64,000 bases of DNA, taken from JALZKA01 sp033856515 (GTDB lineage Bacteria; Actinomycetota; Thermoleophilia; Solirubrobacterales; 70-9). Shown here one piece after another: positions 32,321 through 42,095 of the stretch (positions within the stretch are counted from its first letter, which is position 1; each line of letters opens with the position of its first letter). The position numbers and the translations under genes are program-made. The notes under the pieces are model-generated. The model was not told the origin of the DNA. It ran no database searches and saw only the letters and a list, made by a program, of their open reading frames with translations. The stretch spans positions 83,009-147,008 of the forward strand of contig JAWVEY010000020.1 in assembly GCA_033856515.1 (NCBI GenBank), given 5' to 3'.

Positions 32321-33193
32321 GTGAGCACTCAGGCGATACTCGAGCGAGAGCGCCGGTACCGCCGTCCGGTGGCCATCGCAGCGATCCTTCCCCTCCTGCT
32401 CCTGGTGGGCGCGGCCGCATTCCAGTCGAGCGGCGGCGGCACTTCCGAGCTAGCGACCGCGACGCTTCGCACGATCAACGAGAACTCCGGGTCGCAGCTG
32501 ATCGGCTCCATCATCGCGGCGTTCGCGTTCCTGCTCCTTGCGGCGCCCCTGGCCTATCTCTACAAGGCCGCGCAGGCGCGATCTGATCGGGTACCGAACG
32601 CGTTCCTTTTCCTCGTGATCCTCGGCCCGATCCTCTACGCGGTGCAGGGCGTCCTCCTGGCGATCGGCCAGGTCCAGGTCGCGGACCAGTTCGTCGCTCA
32701 GGAGGGTGGAGTCGGCGACATCTACTCACTCGCGACAAATCTCCTGGAGGACTCGGGCCCCCGCACCGCCGCCATCTACGTCTATTCGATCGCGACTATC
32801 GCGATCATCTTCGGCATGGTCTACACGTGCCTTTGGGGGGTGCGGACCGGCCTGCTTACGCGCTTCCATGGCACGCTCGGGATGGCGCTCGGCGCCACCT
32901 TCATCCTGCCGCCGCTCATCGGGTTGACCCTCCCTGCGCTGCTCGCTTGGTTCATGTACTTCGGCTTGCTGATCTCCGGCCGGACGCCAAAGGGCCGACC
33001 GCCGGCCTGGGATGCCGGCGTGGCGATCCCGCCGCCCAAGGCAGGCGAAGAGCCCGTGGAACCCGCCGCCGCGATGGCGGGAGGCGACGTGATCGAAGGC
33101 GACGCGATGGAGATCCCCGGCGTCGACGAAGAGAACCCGAACGCGGCCAGGCGCGAGCGCGCCAAGAAGCGCAAGCGCAAGCGCCGCCGCTAA
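32321..33193 (+). CDS. Polytopic membrane protein with basic C-terminal tail
   Basis: 290 residues, GTG start. About five membrane helices (about 18-35, 62-82, 93-115, 148-170 and 185-222), then a cytoplasmic Pro/Ala/Glu-rich tail ending in KKRKRKRRR. No family recognised with confidence. A phosphodiesterase-like gene follows 9 nt downstream, so they are probably co-transcribed. Confidence 0.7.
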   Translation: MSTQAILERERRYRRPVAIAAILPLLLLVGAAAFQSSGGGTSELATATLRTINENSGSQLIGSIIAAFAFLLLAAPLAYLYKAAQARSDRVPNAFLFLVILGPILYAVQGVLLAIGQVQVADQFVAQEGGVGDIYSLATNLLEDSGPRTAAIYVYSIATIAIIFGMVYTCLWGVRTGLLTRFHGTLGMALGATFILPPLIGLTLPALLAWFMYFGLLISGRTPKGRPPAWDAGVAIPPPKAGEEPVEPAAAMAGGDVIEGDAMEIPGVDEENPNAARRERAKKRKRKRRR

Positions 33194-33202
33194 ACGGTCG
33201 TC

Positions 33203-34687
33203 ATGGCGCCCTCGTGCCTGATGATCCTGGCCGACGGCGCGAAGGCGGCCACGTTCGAGGAGCTGCTGGCGGCGGGCGAGCTGCCCGAGATCTCACAGCA
33301 TGTCGTCGAGCGAGGCTCGTATCGCCGCGGCACCAGCGTCTTCACCAGCACCACGGGGCCTGCCCATATCCCGTTGCTTTCGGGCTGCTTCCCGGGTACC
33401 GTGGACGTCCCGGGCTACCGCTGGTTCGACCGCGACCGATACCGAGGACGAGGACCCGCCGCGCCTCACGCGCTGCGGAGCTACAACGGCCCGGAAGTCG
33501 CGTACCTGCCCCGGGACATGGACGCGGATCACCCGACTCTGTATGAGCTCATTCCGGAAGCCATCGGGGTCTTCGGCGTCATCAACCGCGGCCTGGCGTC
33601 CGAGCGCAACCTGAAGAGCCGCCAGAAACCCCTCATCTGGTCGCACTCGCATTGGTTCCACGACTACCAGCGCGCCGACCGCTGGGCCGCCGACGCCCTG
33701 ATCGACGCGGCCGCCATGGAAAGCCGCTTTCGCTTTGTCGCCTTCCCTGGCATCGACTGGAACTGCCACTACATCGGCGCCGACTGCCCCGAGGCCATCG
33801 CGGCATACCGCCAGGTCGACTCCGCCGTGGGAAGGGCCGCGGTGAAGCTCAAGGAGCTGGGGACCTATGAGGAGACACTGATCACGATCGTCTCGGACCA
33901 CGGGCACCATTCGGTTCACACCCACTTCGACGTCGCGGTCGAGCTCGGTAGCCGCCATGGCATCAAGACCGCGTACCACTCGTGGCCTGCCTTCCGCTCC
34001 TCGTTTGACGCCGTCGTCTGCGTCTCGGGGAATGGGATGTCCCACATCTATCTGCGCGGGCAAGACGGCTCGTGGGCGACCCGGCCTTCGCGCGAGGTGA
34101 TCTCGGAGCGGCACCCCGGCTTGATCGAATCTCTTCTCGCAGAGCCCGCAGTCGACATCGTCGCGACGCGCGGCGAGACCTCAGATGGCCTGATCGTCGA
34201 GAGCAGGAGGGGGGTCGCGGACCTCGAGGAGACCGACGGCGGCGTCGCCTATTCGCCACGCGATGGGCGCGACCCATTCGGGTGGGGCGAGATGCCACAG
34301 CGGATGGACCTTCGCGAAGCGCTGGACAAGACCGCCGAGACGGACTATCCCGACGCGCTGGTTCAGATCGCTCAGCTCTTTCGCACCCGGCGCACCGGCG
34401 ACATCGTGATCTCGGCGGCGGCGGGCTACGACCTCAGGGAAAAGTACGAGTGGCCAGAGCATGTCTCGTCCCACGGTGGGCTCTTGCGTGACCACATGCT
34501 CATCCCTGTCGCGTCCAGCGTGCCGCTGGCCGCTGGCCCGATCCGCTCGGCGGACGTCGCGACGACCGTGCTCGACTACTTGGAGGTGCCGGTGCCTTCG
34601 GGTATCGACGGGATCTCGCGGCTCGCACGGTCGAGCAGCGATGCGCGAGCGCCGGGCCCGGCGATGGCGAGTCCCACGAGCGAGTAG
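33203..34687 (+). CDS. Alkaline-phosphatase-superfamily phosphodiesterase/nucleotide pyrophosphatase-like
   Basis: 494 residues, no signal peptide seen. Metal-binding features of the superfamily: LADG near the N-terminus, the nucleophile region FTSTTGPAHIPLLSG, DWNCHYIGADC and SDHGHHSVHTHFDV. Such enzymes hydrolyse phosphate mono- or diesters, including nucleotide or phospholipid head groups. It follows a membrane protein gene, and the opposing neighbour is a flippase-like gene, so a lipid-related role is possible (inference). Its last 112 nt overlap that opposing gene. Confidence 0.85.
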   Translation: MAPSCLMILADGAKAATFEELLAAGELPEISQHVVERGSYRRGTSVFTSTTGPAHIPLLSGCFPGTVDVPGYRWFDRDRYRGRGPAAPHALRSYNGPEVAYLPRDMDADHPTLYELIPEAIGVFGVINRGLASERNLKSRQKPLIWSHSHWFHDYQRADRWAADALIDAAAMESRFRFVAFPGIDWNCHYIGADCPEAIAAYRQVDSAVGRAAVKLKELGTYEETLITIVSDHGHHSVHTHFDVAVELGSRHGIKTAYHSWPAFRSSFDAVVCVSGNGMSHIYLRGQDGSWATRPSREVISERHPGLIESLLAEPAVDIVATRGETSDGLIVESRRGVADLEETDGGVAYSPRDGRDPFGWGEMPQRMDLREALDKTAETDYPDALVQIAQLFRTRRTGDIVISAAAGYDLREKYEWPEHVSSHGGLLRDHMLIPVASSVPLAAGPIRSADVATTVLDYLEVPVPSGIDGISRLARSSSDARAPGPAMASPTSE

Positions 34688-35550
34688 ACAAGCGCCGCGA
34701 CAAACGCCGTCGCGGTCAGGCCGATCCCGCTGGCTGCGATCAGTCCCAGCTCTTCGCCAGAGAAGACGACACCTGTTGCCCCAACGCTCGCCGGGCCCGG
34801 GCCGACGGGCAGGCCGCCGATCACGCTCGTGGCGAGGAACGCCAGCACGGCCTCGACGGCGTCAGCGTCGATTCCGACACCGTTGATCACGATCCAGAAG
34901 CGAATGGGCTGAACCACCAGAACGACCGCCAGGAGACCGGTGAGCGCCGCGAGGGTGCGGCGTTTGGCGAGGACGTTGAAGGTGCGGACGAAGGGCCGGT
35001 CCGCGTAGCGCTGCTTCAGCCAGAGGGCGATGAGCGCGCCCGCGCCCGCGAGCCCGATCACAGTGGCGGACCACCACCACGGCAGGCCAACGGCAAACGT
35101 CAGGGCGACCACGACCACGACCGTGATTCCGCCCTCGACCAGCAGAATCACCCCGTCGGCAGAAATCATCTGGCCGATCGTTGGGGCCCGGGTTCCCATC
35201 ATCAGCTTCAAGAGGCCGATCCTGACCCAGGCTCCGACGTAGGTCGGCACGACTGTGTCGGCCAAGAAGCGCGGGCCGCTGCTGGCGTGGAGCTCGCGCG
35301 GCGGGACCCGGCTGCCCGCGGCGTCAAGACAAAGGCCCCACGCGATCGCCCTCATGACGAGCGCCAGGAGGTGGAGGCTGACGAGGCTGAAGGCTTCCCA
35401 GAACGTGATGTGGGACAGACCTTCAATGACCTCGTCGAAGTTGAGTCCGACGATTACGCCGAGTGTGATCACCGCGATGGCAGCGATTGCCAGGTCCCTG
35501 CGCAGGCGGGACTTCTCGATTACTTCGACGTCACCCGGGACCCCTCCCAT
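34576..35550 (-). CDS. Flippase-like / lysylphosphatidylglycerol synthase TM-region family membrane protein
   Basis: 324 residues, about eight membrane helices. The pattern LLALVMRAIAWGLCLDAAG, FLADTVVPTYVGAWVRIGLLKLM and the conserved late loop GGLPVGPGPASVGATGVVF fit the UPF0104/LPG-synthase-TM (AglD-like) family of putative lipid or polyprenyl flippases. TAGGCT ends 6 nt before the ATG. The C-terminal end overlaps the phosphodiesterase gene by 112 nt in opposite orientation. Confidence 0.8.
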   Translation of the reverse strand: MGGVPGDVEVIEKSRLRRDLAIAAIAVITLGVIVGLNFDEVIEGLSHITFWEAFSLVSLHLLALVMRAIAWGLCLDAAGSRVPPRELHASSGPRFLADTVVPTYVGAWVRIGLLKLMMGTRAPTIGQMISADGVILLVEGGITVVVVVALTFAVGLPWWWSATVIGLAGAGALIALWLKQRYADRPFVRTFNVLAKRRTLAALTGLLAVVLVVQPIRFWIVINGVGIDADAVEAVLAFLATSVIGGLPVGPGPASVGATGVVFSGEELGLIAASGIGLTATAFVAALVYSLVGLAIAGPGARASLLDRASREIPSIPEGTGTSK

Positions 35551-35604
35551 TTGGCGAGCCTATGCGACCGCAGGGGGTCGGCCCGGGGCGTGTCCGACCC
35601 CTGC

Positions 35605-35622
35605 GGTAAGCGTGTGCTTACC
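35605..35622. promoter_or_regulatory. Probable TetR operator 1
   Basis: 18-bp perfect-arm palindrome, GGTAAGC and GCTTACC around GTGT, just upstream of the TetR gene. It has the length and symmetry of TetR-family operators. Confidence 0.7.
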
Positions 35623-35625
35623 TTT

Positions 35626-35643
35626 GGTAATCTAGTGCTTACC
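35626..35643. promoter_or_regulatory. Probable TetR operator 2, overlapping the -10 box and start
   Basis: GGTAATCTAGTGCTTACC, an imperfect copy of operator 1 exactly 21 bp (two helical turns) downstream. It contains the -10-like TAATCT (35628-35633) and one candidate GTG start, so a bound repressor would block transcription of its own operon. Confidence 0.65.
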
Positions 35644-36282
35644 TTGGCTGCCACCCAAGCCGCTCCCGCGCAAGCCGCTGTCCCCACGAGGGAGCGCATC
35701 ATCAACGCGGCGCTCGAGCTCTTCGCAGCTCAGGGGTTCGACGCGACGTCGACCGCCCAGATCGAGCGGGCTGCTGGCCTGTCGCCGCGCTCTGGTGCGC
35801 TCTATAAGCACTTCCGCTCGAAGGAGGAGCTTCTGGAGGTCGCGCTTGCGCAGCGCATGCAGGAGATAATCGCACTGCCGGACCGCTTGGACCTGGGGCC
35901 GCTCTCGGACCTGCGCTCGGAGCTCTCGCTAATCGCGCGCTGGGGCCTCGCCGAGTTGGCGCGCGAGCGCGAGCTTGCGCTGATCGTGATGAAGGAGGGC
36001 CATCGCCTGCCCGCGTTCAGGGACGCCTTCCGGGAGGCGATCGTCCGGCCCGGCCATGCGCTCGCGACCGAGGTGCTCAGGCGCTACTCGGCCTCCCACG
36101 ACGTCGAGTTCGACGACATCGACGCGCTCGGCGCGGTGCTCTGCTCGGCACTGGTTGGATTTGCACTCCAGGGCTTCATCGTCGGAAGGGACTTCGTGGA
36201 CATCTCGGATGAGCGCTTCTCGGCCGCCCACGTAGAGGTCGCGCTGGCGCTCGTGGAGCAAAACGAAAGGAAGAGGAAATGA
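35635..36282 (+). CDS. TetR-family transcriptional regulator
   Basis: 215 residues from GTG 35635; TTG 35644 is an equally good start because it lies 10 nt after the TAATCT box. The N-terminal helix-turn-helix is clear: TRERIINAALELFAAQGFDATSTAQIERAAGLSPRSGALYKHFRSKEELL. The C-terminal ligand-binding domain is unspecific. Two palindromes overlap its promoter, so it probably represses itself and the gene it overlaps by 4 nt (ATGA), a membrane-AhpD fusion. Confidence 0.92.
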   Translation: MLTLAATQAAPAQAAVPTRERIINAALELFAAQGFDATSTAQIERAAGLSPRSGALYKHFRSKEELLEVALAQRMQEIIALPDRLDLGPLSDLRSELSLIARWGLAELARERELALIVMKEGHRLPAFRDAFREAIVRPGHALATEVLRRYSASHDVEFDDIDALGAVLCSALVGFALQGFIVGRDFVDISDERFSAAHVEVALALVEQNERKRK

Positions 36283-37328
36283 ACGACGGCACCCTCACGC
36301 GCTACCGGTTCGAGGCGCGCTTCACCCTGATCCAACTCGGCGTCATCCAGGGCGTGCTCGGCACCTACGCCTTGTTCTTCCCGAGATCCTTCTACGAGGA
36401 CTTCCCGCTAGGCCTCAATTGGGTCGAGGTCCTGCCCGCCTACAACGAGCACCTGGTCACGGACTTCGGCGGCCTCTTCCTCGCGACTTCGGTGATGCTC
36501 CTGGCCGCGGCGGTCCGGCTCGAACGGCGCTGGGTCGTGATCACGCTCGTCGCCTTCCTTTCCTTCAGCCTCCCGCACACCGTTTGGCACATGCTCCATC
36601 TGGAGCCGTACTCGACCGGCAACGCGATCGCGAACGTCATCGCCCTCGCGGCGACGGTGTTGCTCCCGCTCGGCGTGCTCTACCTCGTCTGGAGGGAGAG
36701 CGCCGCACCGCGCAAGCCGGCTCCCGCAGAGCCGGGTGCGAACGGTTTTCGAATCGAGGGGGTTCCCGACTCCACCCGCAACCCGATCACGCGCATCTCC
36801 TATGCGGTATCCCGGCGGCGCTACGGCGACGTAATGGAGCCGATGCGGGTGTTCGCGCACAACCCGACGGTCATGACGGGCTACTCGATGCACGAGCTCG
36901 CGGCGGAGCGGGCGACCACCGTGCCCGAGCGCCTGAAGCACCTGGCTTCGATGCGAGCGGCAATGGTCTCCGGCTGCGAGTGGTGCCTTGACTTCGGCTC
37001 GTTTCTCTCGAAGGGCCACGGGGTGACCGAGGACGAGATGCGAGAGCTGCCTCACTACCGCGACTCCGACGTGTTCGACGAGACCGAGAAGCTCGTGATG
37101 GACTACGCGACGGGCATGTCAAGGAGCCCGGTCGAGGTCTCAGACGAGCTGTTCGCGCAGCTCCGCGAGCGGTTCAGCGAGGCCCAGCTCGTCGAGCTCA
37201 CTGACATCGCAGCGCTCGAGAACTACCGCGCGCGATTCAACTGGGCCTTCGGCCTCGAAGGCCAGGGCTTTTCAGAGGGCGCCTACTGCGTGCCGCCGGA
37301 GGCCCGCGTCAGCGCTGAGGCGCAGTAG
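36279..37328 (+). CDS. Fusion of a four-helix membrane domain and an AhpD/carboxymuconolactone-decarboxylase-like domain
   Basis: 349 residues. The N-terminal part has about four membrane helices (16-34, 60-80, 85-105 and 115-138). The C-terminal cytoplasmic part (about 165-330) is AhpD/CMD-like: NPTVMTGYSMHELAAERATTVPERLKHLASMRAAMVSGCEWCLDFG, with CxxC at 233-236. The His usually four residues after the second Cys is Gly here, so peroxidase-type activity is uncertain. It is co-transcribed with a TetR regulator with likely autoregulation, suggesting an inducible redox or detoxification role. Confidence 0.8.
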   Translation: MNDGTLTRYRFEARFTLIQLGVIQGVLGTYALFFPRSFYEDFPLGLNWVEVLPAYNEHLVTDFGGLFLATSVMLLAAAVRLERRWVVITLVAFLSFSLPHTVWHMLHLEPYSTGNAIANVIALAATVLLPLGVLYLVWRESAAPRKPAPAEPGANGFRIEGVPDSTRNPITRISYAVSRRRYGDVMEPMRVFAHNPTVMTGYSMHELAAERATTVPERLKHLASMRAAMVSGCEWCLDFGSFLSKGHGVTEDEMRELPHYRDSDVFDETEKLVMDYATGMSRSPVEVSDELFAQLRERFSEAQLVELTDIAALENYRARFNWAFGLEGQGFSEGAYCVPPEARVSAEAQ

Positions 37329-37413
37329 GCGCCTTGGGGAAGCACCTAACTCCCGACCCGGCCAGCAACCTGCAGCTATATTGCTCCGCCCTGACCCGCA
37401 AGTTGAGGTCCCC

Positions 37414-38067
37414 ATGGAGCACCTTCGCCAAAAGCTCACTTACTCGCGTGTCGTCTCGACGCTGGCGCTCTTCGTCGCCCTTGGCGGCACCGCCTACGCC
37501 GCCGTCGAGCTTCAGAGGGACGACGTCCGCTCCAAGCACATCAAGAATGGGCAGGTCAAGGGGGAGGACCTCGCGGACAACTCTGTGACCTCTCCGAAGG
37601 TCGCCAACGGATCGCTACTTGGAGAGGACTTCGCGGCCGGGCAGCTTGAGCAGGAGTTCGCCCAGTTTTATGCCTTGATGCCCCCGAATAACGCGGCGAC
37701 CGTTGCCCCCGGGGCTGCTGTCTCTTTCCCACAGGACGGACCGGCCAGCGGCGACATCACCCGGGCAAGCGCAGACAACTTCGTACTCGCGGAGGTGGGC
37801 ACCTACCGGGTGGACTTCATCGTCTCTGTGTCGGAAGCCGGCCAGCTCGCGCTCAGGCTGGATGGGAACCAGCTCAACTACACGGTCTTTGGGCGGGCGA
37901 CAGGCACTAGCCAGATCGTGGGGGAGGCGTTAGTCACGACCACGACTCCTAACTCGACGATCTCGGTGGTCAACCCGGCGGGGAATTCCACGGCGCTGAC
38001 GATCACGCCCCTCGCCGGCGGCACCGCGCCGGTCGCGGCCTCGCTGGTAATTCAGCAGCTTCGCTGA
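37414..38067 (+). CDS. Secreted protein with C1q/BclA-like C-terminal jelly-roll domain
   Basis: 217 residues from MEHLRQKLTYSRVVSTLALF; the ATG has GAGG a few nt upstream. The hydrophobic segment ALFVALGGTAYAAVE is a signal or anchor common in Thermoleophilia surface proteins. It is followed by short repeats (HIKNGQVKGEDLADNSV, KVANGSLLGEDFAAGQL). The C-terminal ~135 residues (ALMPPNNAATVAPGAAVSFP, FVLAEVGTYRVDFIVSVSEAGQLALRLDGNQL) resemble the trimeric C1q-like domain of BclA-type proteins. A related N-terminus occurs at 56186-56755. Confidence 0.75.
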   Translation: MEHLRQKLTYSRVVSTLALFVALGGTAYAAVELQRDDVRSKHIKNGQVKGEDLADNSVTSPKVANGSLLGEDFAAGQLEQEFAQFYALMPPNNAATVAPGAAVSFPQDGPASGDITRASADNFVLAEVGTYRVDFIVSVSEAGQLALRLDGNQLNYTVFGRATGTSQIVGEALVTTTTPNSTISVVNPAGNSTALTITPLAGGTAPVAASLVIQQLR

Positions 38068-38114
38068 GCGGTAGCGATTACCACATGCGGGCAGGGTGAC
38101 CGCGCGACCTGCGC

Positions 38115-40148
<2,034 letters not shown>

Positions 40149-40285
40149 GACCTCTCCTTCCCGTCGCTTTTCCGCGATCCTATGGGTGATCGCATACCCG
40201 AGAACCGGCGCAGCGACGCATGCATGGTGGAACGATGAAGCCCGGTTCGCTTGAGATAGCGCATCGGTCGGCCGATAACTGGGTT

Positions 40286-40291
40286 TAGGGG
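40286..40291 (+). promoter_or_regulatory. -10-like box TAGGGG upstream of membrane paralogue 1
   Basis: Ends 8 nt before the GTG at 40300 and favours this GTG over the ATG at 40333. Confidence 0.35.
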
Positions 40292-40299
40292 GACAGGCT

Positions 40300-41070
40300 G
40301 TGCCTGCGAGCGTTCAAAGACCGCAAGCCAAAATGAAACTCCTTGAGGAAGCCAATGACGCATTCGCGGGCATCGAGCCCGAGGAACGAGTGCGCCTCGC
40401 CCGGCTCGGTTCGCTCCTCTTCATGGTCGGCTCGCTGACAGCGATTCCGGCGGGCCTCCTCCTCGAGCCACAGCCCCAGCTTTACGAGCATGTCGTGTCG
40501 GCAGCTGGCTTCCTGCTCGGCTTGATCGCCTTCTTCTTGCCGTGGGAACGGATGGAGCCAGGCTGGCTTCACTTCTTTCCGGTGGTCGGGGCCCTCGTCG
40601 TGGTCGCCGGAGTAGCGGTCTTCTCCGTTGTTTTTTCGTTCTTCTTGGTGCTCGCGGGCATGTTCGTCGCGATTTCGGTGCGCAAGCCAATCGTGTTCTC
40701 GGCGTACATGGCCTACTTCGTCTTGGCGCTCTTGATCCCGTTCGCCTACACGAACCGGGACCTCTCCGACCAGGCGATCATCATTCTCGCGACGCTTCCC
40801 GTCCTCTTTATCGTCGCGTACGTCTCGCGCTACATGCACGAGGTCGTGGAACAGCAGAAGGAGCAGTACCGAGTGTTCGCGAGCCAAGCGATCGCTCTCG
40901 GCGAGCGCATCAAGGGAAACGGCGACCGCATCAAGGGAAACGGCGATCGGACCCTTGACGACTCACCCGCAGCCCTCGAGCGAAGGCTCAAGAATCTCAC
41001 CCTGGCCAGTTCACGCGATCGTCGCGACTGGTCGACCAGGCCGAAGGTGTGGCCGCCCTCGTCGAACTGA
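40300..41070 (+). CDS. Membrane protein, sensor-like paralogue 1 of 3
   Basis: 256 residues from GTG 40300; ATG 40333 is the alternative. About six membrane helices in RLARLGSLLFMVGSLTAIPAG through LPVLFIVAYVSRYM, with the internal motif FFLPWERMEPGWLHFFP. The cytoplasmic tail contains YRVFASQAIALGERI and then an exact 7-residue tandem duplication (RIKGNGD twice). Paralogues at 43172 and 43918 share helix layout and the Y-R-x-F-A-x-E/Q-A/T-x-x-L-A/G-E/D-R-I tail. It resembles an N-terminal membrane sensor of signalling enzymes but has no output domain. Confidence 0.65.
   Translation: MPASVQRPQAKMKLLEEANDAFAGIEPEERVRLARLGSLLFMVGSLTAIPAGLLLEPQPQLYEHVVSAAGFLLGLIAFFLPWERMEPGWLHFFPVVGALVVVAGVAVFSVVFSFFLVLAGMFVAISVRKPIVFSAYMAYFVLALLIPFAYTNRDLSDQAIIILATLPVLFIVAYVSRYMHEVVEQQKEQYRVFASQAIALGERIKGNGDRIKGNGDRTLDDSPAALERRLKNLTLASSRDRRDWSTRPKVWPPSSN
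40906..40947 (+). repeat. 21-bp tandem duplication inside a coding region
   Basis: Two adjacent 21-bp units (40906-40926 and 40927-40947) differ only in the last base and encode RIKGNGD twice. The duplication keeps the frame and looks recent. Confidence 0.85.
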
Positions 41071-41120
41071 GCGCATCCCGCTTGACGAGGAGAACTGGCG
41101 CGGGGTTTCATCGAGTTCCT

Positions 41121-41126
41121 TAGGCT
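41121..41126 (+). promoter_or_regulatory. -10-like box TAGGCT upstream of the secreted protease gene
   Basis: Ends 6 nt before the GTG at 41133; no Shine-Dalgarno sequence. Confidence 0.45.
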
Positions 41127-41132
41127 GTTCCT

Positions 41133-42080
41133 GTGCGTTTCCTGAGCAGGGTTTCACCACGTCGTATCCCCCTGGCCGCTGTGGCGGCCACAGTTGCATG
41201 CCTGGCGGTGCCTGGTGGTGCTCTCGCCTACGAGACAGAGGAGTCTGCCGGCGCGGTCCGCGACTACTGGACGCCCGAGCGCATGGAGACGGCGATTCCA
41301 GGCGACGCCCTCCTGAGCGGAGTGCCAACAGTTGTGCCGATCGGCGACGTCGACCTAGGCCTGGGTTCGACGCAAGCACGGCGTTCGAACGCCCAGAAGG
41401 TGAGCAATCCCGGCGCGAAGCCATTCCGCACTCATGGCAAGGTCTTCTTCACGGATGGCGGACTCGACTATGTCTGCTCAGGCACATCGGTCAAGTCCAA
41501 GACGGAGGGCCTTGTGGTGACTGCCGGCCACTGCACGCATAGCTCGAACGGCTACGTCACGAACTTCATGTTTGCTCCGGCTTATGACGACGGCCCCTCC
41601 AAATTCGGCGAGTGGACGGCCAAGAAGCTCAAGACCACGCCTCAGTGGGAAGCCAACGAGAACATCTCCTACGACGTTGGCATGGCGACAATGAACAAGC
41701 TCAACGGCAAGACGCTGGCCGACAAGGTCGGCAAACGCGGCATCACCTTCAACAAGAGCCACGATCAGCACTTCGACGTCTTCGGGTACCCCGCCGAGGA
41801 CCCGTTCGATGGCGAGAAGATGTACCGCTGCGACTCTCAGTCAGAGGGCACGGACAACGACCAGAACAACCCCAAGCCCACGCGGATCGATTGCAACATG
41901 ACGGGTGGGTCATCGGGCGGCGGCTGGGTTATCGGTGGCGAGAAGGTGAACTCGGTCGTCTCCTATGGCTATGAGTGCACGATCCCGATCCCGCCGCTGT
42001 GCGACAACCCCGAGGAGGGCAAGCTGTTCGGGCCCTACTTCGGCGACGAGATCAAGAAGCTCTACAAGTCGCAGAAGTAG
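41133..42080 (+). CDS. Secreted trypsin/V8-like serine protease
   Basis: 315 residues, GTG start. Signal peptide to about residue 32 (LAAVAATVACLAVPGGALA). The chymotrypsin-fold triad is visible: His133 in VVTAGHC, Asp181 in SYDVGMATM and Ser near 261 in MTGGSSGGGW. Four or more Cys suggest disulfides (near 115/134 and in ECTIPIPPLCDN). Of the V8/glutamyl-endopeptidase-like type; specificity cannot be read. A propeptide of about 60 residues may precede the catalytic domain. Confidence 0.88.
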   Translation: MRFLSRVSPRRIPLAAVAATVACLAVPGGALAYETEESAGAVRDYWTPERMETAIPGDALLSGVPTVVPIGDVDLGLGSTQARRSNAQKVSNPGAKPFRTHGKVFFTDGGLDYVCSGTSVKSKTEGLVVTAGHCTHSSNGYVTNFMFAPAYDDGPSKFGEWTAKKLKTTPQWEANENISYDVGMATMNKLNGKTLADKVGKRGITFNKSHDQHFDVFGYPAEDPFDGEKMYRCDSQSEGTDNDQNNPKPTRIDCNMTGGSSGGGWVIGGEKVNSVVSYGYECTIPIPPLCDNPEEGKLFGPYFGDEIKKLYKSQK

Positions 42081-42095
42081 ACGGGGACGGCGGGT

